NCBI RefSeq assembly: GCF_014192645.1
Contig: NZ_JACHYE010000004.1
Span: forward strand, 62,001-126,000
DNA length: 64,000 bases
Direction: 5' to 3'
Origin: Herbaspirillum sp. Sphag64
GTDB taxonomy: Bacteria; Pseudomonadota; Gammaproteobacteria; Burkholderiales; Burkholderiaceae_D
Position 1 is the stretch's first letter, and the number at the start of each line of letters is the position of its first letter. This document shows positions 60,435-64,000 of this stretch, piece after piece. Position numbers and translations under genes: made by a program. The notes below the pieces were generated by a model. It did no database searches, had not been told where the DNA came from, and saw only the letters and a list, made by a program, of their open reading frames with translations.

Positions 60435-62054
60435 ATGAGCACAACGGTAGTGGATCAAGGTCACGACCATTCACATGATCATGCACACGATCATGATCAC
60501 TCGCATGAGCACGGCCATCCGCACGGCTGGCGTCGCTGGGTTTTCGCCACCAATCACAAGGACATCGGTACCTTGTACCTGTGGTTTTCGTTCACCATGC
60601 TGCTTTCTGGCGGTGTGCTGGCACTGTTGATCCGTACCGAACTATTCCAGCCGGGCTTGCAGTTTTTCCGGCCTGAATTTTTTAACCAGCTCACCACCAT
60701 GCACGGTCTTATCATGGTGTTTGGTGCCATCATGCCGGCCTTTGTCGGCTTCGCGAACTGGATGATTCCGCTGCAGATCGGCGCCTCTGACATGGCGTTT
60801 GCGCGGATGAACAATTTTTCATTCTGGCTCTTGCCACCTGCTGCTCTGCTGCTTGCCACGTCATTTCTGGTGCCAGGTGGAGCGACTGCCGCTGGTTGGA
60901 CCCTGTATGCACCGCTGTCGACACAGATGGGGCCAGGCATGGACATGGCGATTTTTGCCATGCACATCATGGGTGCCTCTTCGATCATGGGGTCGATTAA
61001 CATCATCGTCACTATCCTGAACATGCGTGCACCTGGCATGACGCTGATGAAGATGCCGATGTTCTGCTGGACCTGGCTCATCACCGCGTACCTGCTGATC
61101 GCCGTCATGCCGGTACTGGCGGGAGCGATCACCATGACCCTCACGGACCGCCATTTCGGAACCTCTTTTTTCAATGCTGCCGGTGGTGGTGATCCGGTGA
61201 TGTATCAGCATATTTTCTGGTTCTTCGGCCATCCCGAGGTCTACATCATGATCCTGCCGGCCTTCGGCATCATCTCGCAGATTATCCCGGCGTTTGCCCG
61301 CAAGCCTTTGTTTGGCTACGCATCGATGGTCTATGCGACCTCGTCGATTGCGATTCTGTCCTTTATTGTGTGGGCTCACCACATGTTCACCACCGGTATG
61401 CCAGTGACAGCGCAATTGTTCTTCATGTACGCCACCATGCTTATCGCGGTTCCAACCGGGGTCAAGGTATTCAACTGGATCGCCACCATGTGGCGTGGCT
61501 CGATGACCTTTGAAACGCCGATGCTATTTGCCATTGGCTTCATCTTCGTGTTCACCATGGGTGGCTTCACCGGATTGATTCTGGCGGTGACGCCGATTGA
61601 TATCCAGATGCAGGATACCTACTACGTTGTGGCGCACTTTCACTATGTGCTGGTCGCTGGTTCATTGTTCGCGCTGTTCGCCGGATTCTATTATTGGGGA
61701 CCAAAGTGGACGGGATTCATGTACAACGAAACACGCGGCAAGATTCATTTCTGGGCCTCGCTGGTGTTCTTCAACGTGACTTTCTTCCCGATGCACTTCC
61801 TCGGGCTGGCAGGGATGCCACGCCGTATTGCCGATTATCCTGCGCAATTCACTGACTTCAATATGCTTGCCTCGATTGGTGCATTCGGTTTTGGCCTGAC
61901 TCAGGTCTACTTCCTGTTCTTCGTCGTGATTCCATCGATCAAGGGCGGCGTGAAGGCGGAAGCCAAGCCATGGGATGGTGCAGAAGGACTAGAGTGGACG
62001 GTGCCGAGTCCTGCGCCGTTCCATACCTTTGAAGTTCCACCTACCGTTCAATAA
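60435..62054 (+). CDS. coxA: Cytochrome c oxidase subunit I
   Basis: This 539-residue haem-copper oxidase subunit I carries the haem a ligand His in [14 protein letters not shown] near 97. The CuB and cross-linked Tyr motif is [17 protein letters not shown] near 272. HHMFTTGMP near 316 and the haem a3 ligand region [16 protein letters not shown] near 399 are also present. An unusual His-rich N-terminal tail (residues 9-31) precedes the first membrane segment and is described as a finding. Twelve membrane segments expected. Confidence 0.96.
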   Translation: MSTTVVDQGHDHSHDHAHDHDHSHEHGHPHGWRRWVFATNHKDIGTLYLWFSFTMLLSGGVLALLIRTELFQPGLQFFRPEFFNQLTTMHGLIMVFGAIMPAFVGFANWMIPLQIGASDMAFARMNNFSFWLLPPAALLLATSFLVPGGATAAGWTLYAPLSTQMGPGMDMAIFAMHIMGASSIMGSINIIVTILNMRAPGMTLMKMPMFCWTWLITAYLLIAVMPVLAGAITMTLTDRHFGTSFFNAAGGGDPVMYQHIFWFFGHPEVYIMILPAFGIISQIIPAFARKPLFGYASMVYATSSIAILSFIVWAHHMFTTGMPVTAQLFFMYATMLIAVPTGVKVFNWIATMWRGSMTFETPMLFAIGFIFVFTMGGFTGLILAVTPIDIQMQDTYYVVAHFHYVLVAGSLFALFAGFYYWGPKWTGFMYNETRGKIHFWASLVFFNVTFFPMHFLGLAGMPRRIADYPAQFTDFNMLASIGAFGFGLTQVYFLFFVVIPSIKGGVKAEAKPWDGAEGLEWTVPSPAPFHTFEVPPTVQ

Positions 62055-62086
62055 AAGGATCGGCAAGTCTCTTGCCGTTGAATGCC

Positions 62087-62197
62087 ATGACAGATCGTAA
62101 AAAGCCGAACAATGTGCGCACTGGTTTGTTGTTGGGACTGGTTGCGTTGGGATTTTTTGTCGGTATATTCATCAACCGTTTGTTGGTGCACGGATGA
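62087..62197 (+). CDS. Small membrane protein, cytochrome oxidase small assembly protein
   Basis: This 36-residue ORF has one hydrophobic segment (about 13-33, TGLLLGLVALGFFVGIFINR) after a basic start. Its TGA overlaps the ATG of ctaG by 3 bp (GGATGA). Short single-span proteins are a regular feature between coxA and ctaG in Betaproteobacteria. It is below the usual ORF-calling length. Confidence 0.8.
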   Translation: MTDRKKPNNVRTGLLLGLVALGFFVGIFINRLLVHG

Positions 62198-62757
62198 CTG
62201 AACGCAAGCAGGATGCTGGTGAACGTCGCCTCAATTTGCAGATGTTCGGCAAGTTGCTGGTGATTGCGGTCATGATGTTTGGCTTCGGATACGCGTTGAT
62301 TCCGGTCTACAAAAAGATCTGTGAGGTTACCGGGGTCAACTTCCTCACGCCGAAGGATCAAACCGTGCAGGCGCCAAGCAACTCGCAGGTTGACATGACC
62401 CGTACGGTGACAATCGAGTTCGATGGCAACGCGCAGGGGCCTTGGCGTTTTCGTCCGACGGTGACCAGCATGACTGTCCATCCTGGTGAGATGAAGCAGG
62501 TGTTGTATGAGGTAGTCAATACGCAAGCCCGTACGGTTGATGCGCAGGCGATTCCGAGTTATGCGCCGCAACAGTCAGCTGCGTTTTTCAAGAAAATTGA
62601 ATGTTTCTGTTTTTCCCAGCAAACCTTGGGGCCACATGAAGCCCGGCAGATGCCGGTCGTGTTTTACATTGATCCTGCCCTGCCCAAGGATGTAAAAACG
62701 ATTACGCTCTCCTATACTTTTTTCGAGGTTGGCGGACAGGTCAAGCAAAGTAGCTGA
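62194..62757 (+). CDS. ctaG: Cytochrome c oxidase assembly protein CtaG/Cox11
   Basis: This 187-residue protein inserts copper into the CuB site of subunit I. One membrane anchor (about 13-33) is followed by a periplasmic immunoglobulin-like domain. The copper-binding motif KIECFCFSQQTLGPHE near 133 holds the CxC pair. PWRFRPTVTSMTVHPGE near 80 is family-typical. Overlaps the small upstream ORF. Confidence 0.94.
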   Translation: MTERKQDAGERRLNLQMFGKLLVIAVMMFGFGYALIPVYKKICEVTGVNFLTPKDQTVQAPSNSQVDMTRTVTIEFDGNAQGPWRFRPTVTSMTVHPGEMKQVLYEVVNTQARTVDAQAIPSYAPQQSAAFFKKIECFCFSQQTLGPHEARQMPVVFYIDPALPKDVKTITLSYTFFEVGGQVKQSS

Positions 62758-62816
62758 TGGCGTCAATGCAATCAGCCGTCGGTCGGATGCAGCGGAAAGT
62801 TGAGGATGAACGACCT

Positions 62817-63032
62817 ATGAATGATTTGAAACAGGCAAGCCAGCGCAAGGGTTCTTTTATTGCGACGATGAAGGCCGTGTTCTGGTCGTTCTTCGGGGTA
62901 CGCAAGCGCAGTGATTATGAAAGTGACGCCTCCAATCTTAACCCCGTGCATGTCTTGATTGCCGGTGTCATTGGTGCCGCGATCTTCGTGCTGGTGTTGT
63001 TGTTGATTGTGAAAATGGTCGTGGCGCATTGA
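62817..63032 (+). CDS. DUF2970 membrane protein
   Basis: This protein of about 71 residues has the DUF2970 core (GSFIATMKAVFWSFFGVRKR near 12) and one C-terminal membrane segment (about 46-68). DUF2970 genes regularly lie between ctaG and coxC and may aid oxidase assembly. An upstream ATG at 62757 overlaps the ctaG stop and would add 20 residues; the shorter form matches the family better. Confidence 0.85.
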   Translation: MNDLKQASQRKGSFIATMKAVFWSFFGVRKRSDYESDASNLNPVHVLIAGVIGAAIFVLVLLLIVKMVVAH

Positions 63033-63141
63033 CTCCATGTTCAATGCGTAGGGGGGCGCAGTCTGATGACAGGATTGCGATAGCTTGAAATAACAGAAAT
63101 CAAAAATCATAAAAATTCGAATTCCGTACTGGGAGATGAAG

Positions 63142-64000
63142 ATGAGTTTTCAACACGCTAAGGCACCGTATTACTTTGTACCTGGCCCATCACAATGGCC
63201 GGTGCTTGCAGGCATGTCCTTGTTATGCACGATGATTGGCGCCTCGGCCTGGGTGAATGGCCATGTATGGGGGGCATTCTTTAATATTCTGGGTATCGTC
63301 TCGCTGCTGGCGGTGCTATATAAATGGTTTGGTCAGGCCATTCGAGAGTCCGAATCGGGGCAATATAACGACCGTATCGATGCGTCATTTCGCTGGAGCA
63401 TGGGCTGGTTCATATTTTCGGAAGTGATGTTTTTTGCCGCATTTTTTGGTGCCTTGTTCTATGCACGCAGCATCACCATGCCTTGGTTGGCGGATCTTGA
63501 TCACAAGGTTCTGTGGCCAGATTTTGCCGGGCACTGGGGTAGTGGTGGTCCGGCCGGCACCGTTGAGCCGTTTGAGACGATGGGGCCATTCCCGATTCCC
63601 ACGATCAATACCGCGTTACTGTTGACCTCCGGTGTGACTCTGACGATTGCACATCATGCATTACGTGCCGGTCACCGCAACAAGACTGCGTTATGGCTGT
63701 TTGCGACGGTATTGCTGGGAGCGATATTCATCGGCTTTCAGGCGTTCGAATATACCCACGCTTACCATGAGCTCAATCTCAAACTGACGTCCGGTATTTA
63801 TGGGTCGACCTTTTTCATGTTGACCGGTTTCCATGGTTTTCACGTGACGATGGGAGCGATCATGCTGTCGGTTGTGCTGTATCGTGTGTTGCGCGGCGAC
63901 TTCACACCAGAACGTCATTTTGCATTTGAAGGCGCTGCCTGGTATTGGCACTTCGTGGATGTCGTCTGGCTAGGTTTGTATGTGGTGGTTTACTGGTTGT
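63142..64000 (+). CDS. coxC: Cytochrome c oxidase subunit III (3' end outside window)
   Basis: A frame open to the right edge begins at the ATG at 63142, preceded by GGGAG. The protein (286 residues visible) starts with SFQHAKAPYYFVPGPSQWPV and has the typical subunit III pattern: FGQAIRESESGQYNDRIDAS near 56, then RWSMGWFIFSEVMFFAAFFG near 78, and WHFVDVVWLGLYVVVYWL at the very end. Only the last residues or the stop are missing. An ATG 6 bp upstream is possible. This gene has no stop inside the window. Confidence 0.93.
   Translation, partial: MSFQHAKAPYYFVPGPSQWPVLAGMSLLCTMIGASAWVNGHVWGAFFNILGIVSLLAVLYKWFGQAIRESESGQYNDRIDASFRWSMGWFIFSEVMFFAAFFGALFYARSITMPWLADLDHKVLWPDFAGHWGSGGPAGTVEPFETMGPFPIPTINTALLLTSGVTLTIAHHALRAGHRNKTALWLFATVLLGAIFIGFQAFEYTHAYHELNLKLTSGIYGSTFFMLTGFHGFHVTMGAIMLSVVLYRVLRGDFTPERHFAFEGAAWYWHFVDVVWLGLYVVVYWL

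Noticed and set aside
60554-61174. 206-codon antisense frame within coxA
   Set aside because: coxA is unambiguous; the antisense frame shows no family and no start signal.

Overview
The window is 64 kb of chromosomal DNA from a betaproteobacterium, most likely Burkholderiales and close to the Oxalobacteraceae. The pointers are gene order and family content: pilMNOPQ followed by shikimate kinase, dehydroquinate synthase and dgt, divergent from a class A penicillin-binding protein; a coxBA-small ORF-ctaG-DUF2970-coxC operon; a PhaM-type PHA-granule protein; and paired DUF3108 proteins. Base composition is moderately GC-rich except for one clearly AT-rich patch near 23.7-28.5 kb. The taxonomic call is inferred from families, not from a search.

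Layout. 0-4.8 kb: a tetronate (threonate/erythronate) catabolic operon, ltnD(partial)-otnK-otnC-MFS transporter-otnI, ending in an inverted-repeat element and a strong terminator. 5-6.4 kb: a degenerate EAL-HDOD signalling protein. 6.6-12.7 kb: a DUF6671 zinc-ribbon gene, dabA and dabB (a predicted bicarbonate/CO2 uptake complex), with a divergent LysR regulator. 12.9-14.5 kb: a berberine-bridge-type flavoprotein. 14.6-19.7 kb: a three-gene signalling operon consisting of a giant beta-propeller sensor with a CheA-like kinase end, a CheX-like protein and a CheY. 19.7-22.9 kb: an L-lactate permease, a SAM methyltransferase and a small unknown gene.

23.2-28.6 kb is an accessory island: a broken IS256-family transposase, then three co-directional AT-rich genes (an AAA ATPase with a TOPRIM-like tail, a ParB/sulfiredoxin-fold protein and a D12-class DNA adenine methylase), then gene-poor DNA running up to the 3' end of tRNA-Phe. 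This is the best candidate for an undescribed (probably anti-phage or restriction-like) system.

28.7-64 kb is mostly housekeeping: a UbiH-family hydroxylase, dsbC, pth, tex, a histidine phosphatase, dgt, a fused aroK-aroB gene, the type IV pilus alignment/secretin operon pilMNOPQ, penicillin-binding protein 1A, queC, two DUF3108 genes, phaM, a ferritin-like diiron protein, rfaE2, a copper pair (DUF2946 and PCuAC), an ABC importer with two tandem substrate-binding paralogues, trmL, comF, bioC, and an aa3-type cytochrome c oxidase operon that runs off the right end within coxC.

Start codons were chosen from Shine-Dalgarno position, overlap with the upstream gene and family N-termini. All functional calls rest on recognised motifs and gene order only; no database search was possible.
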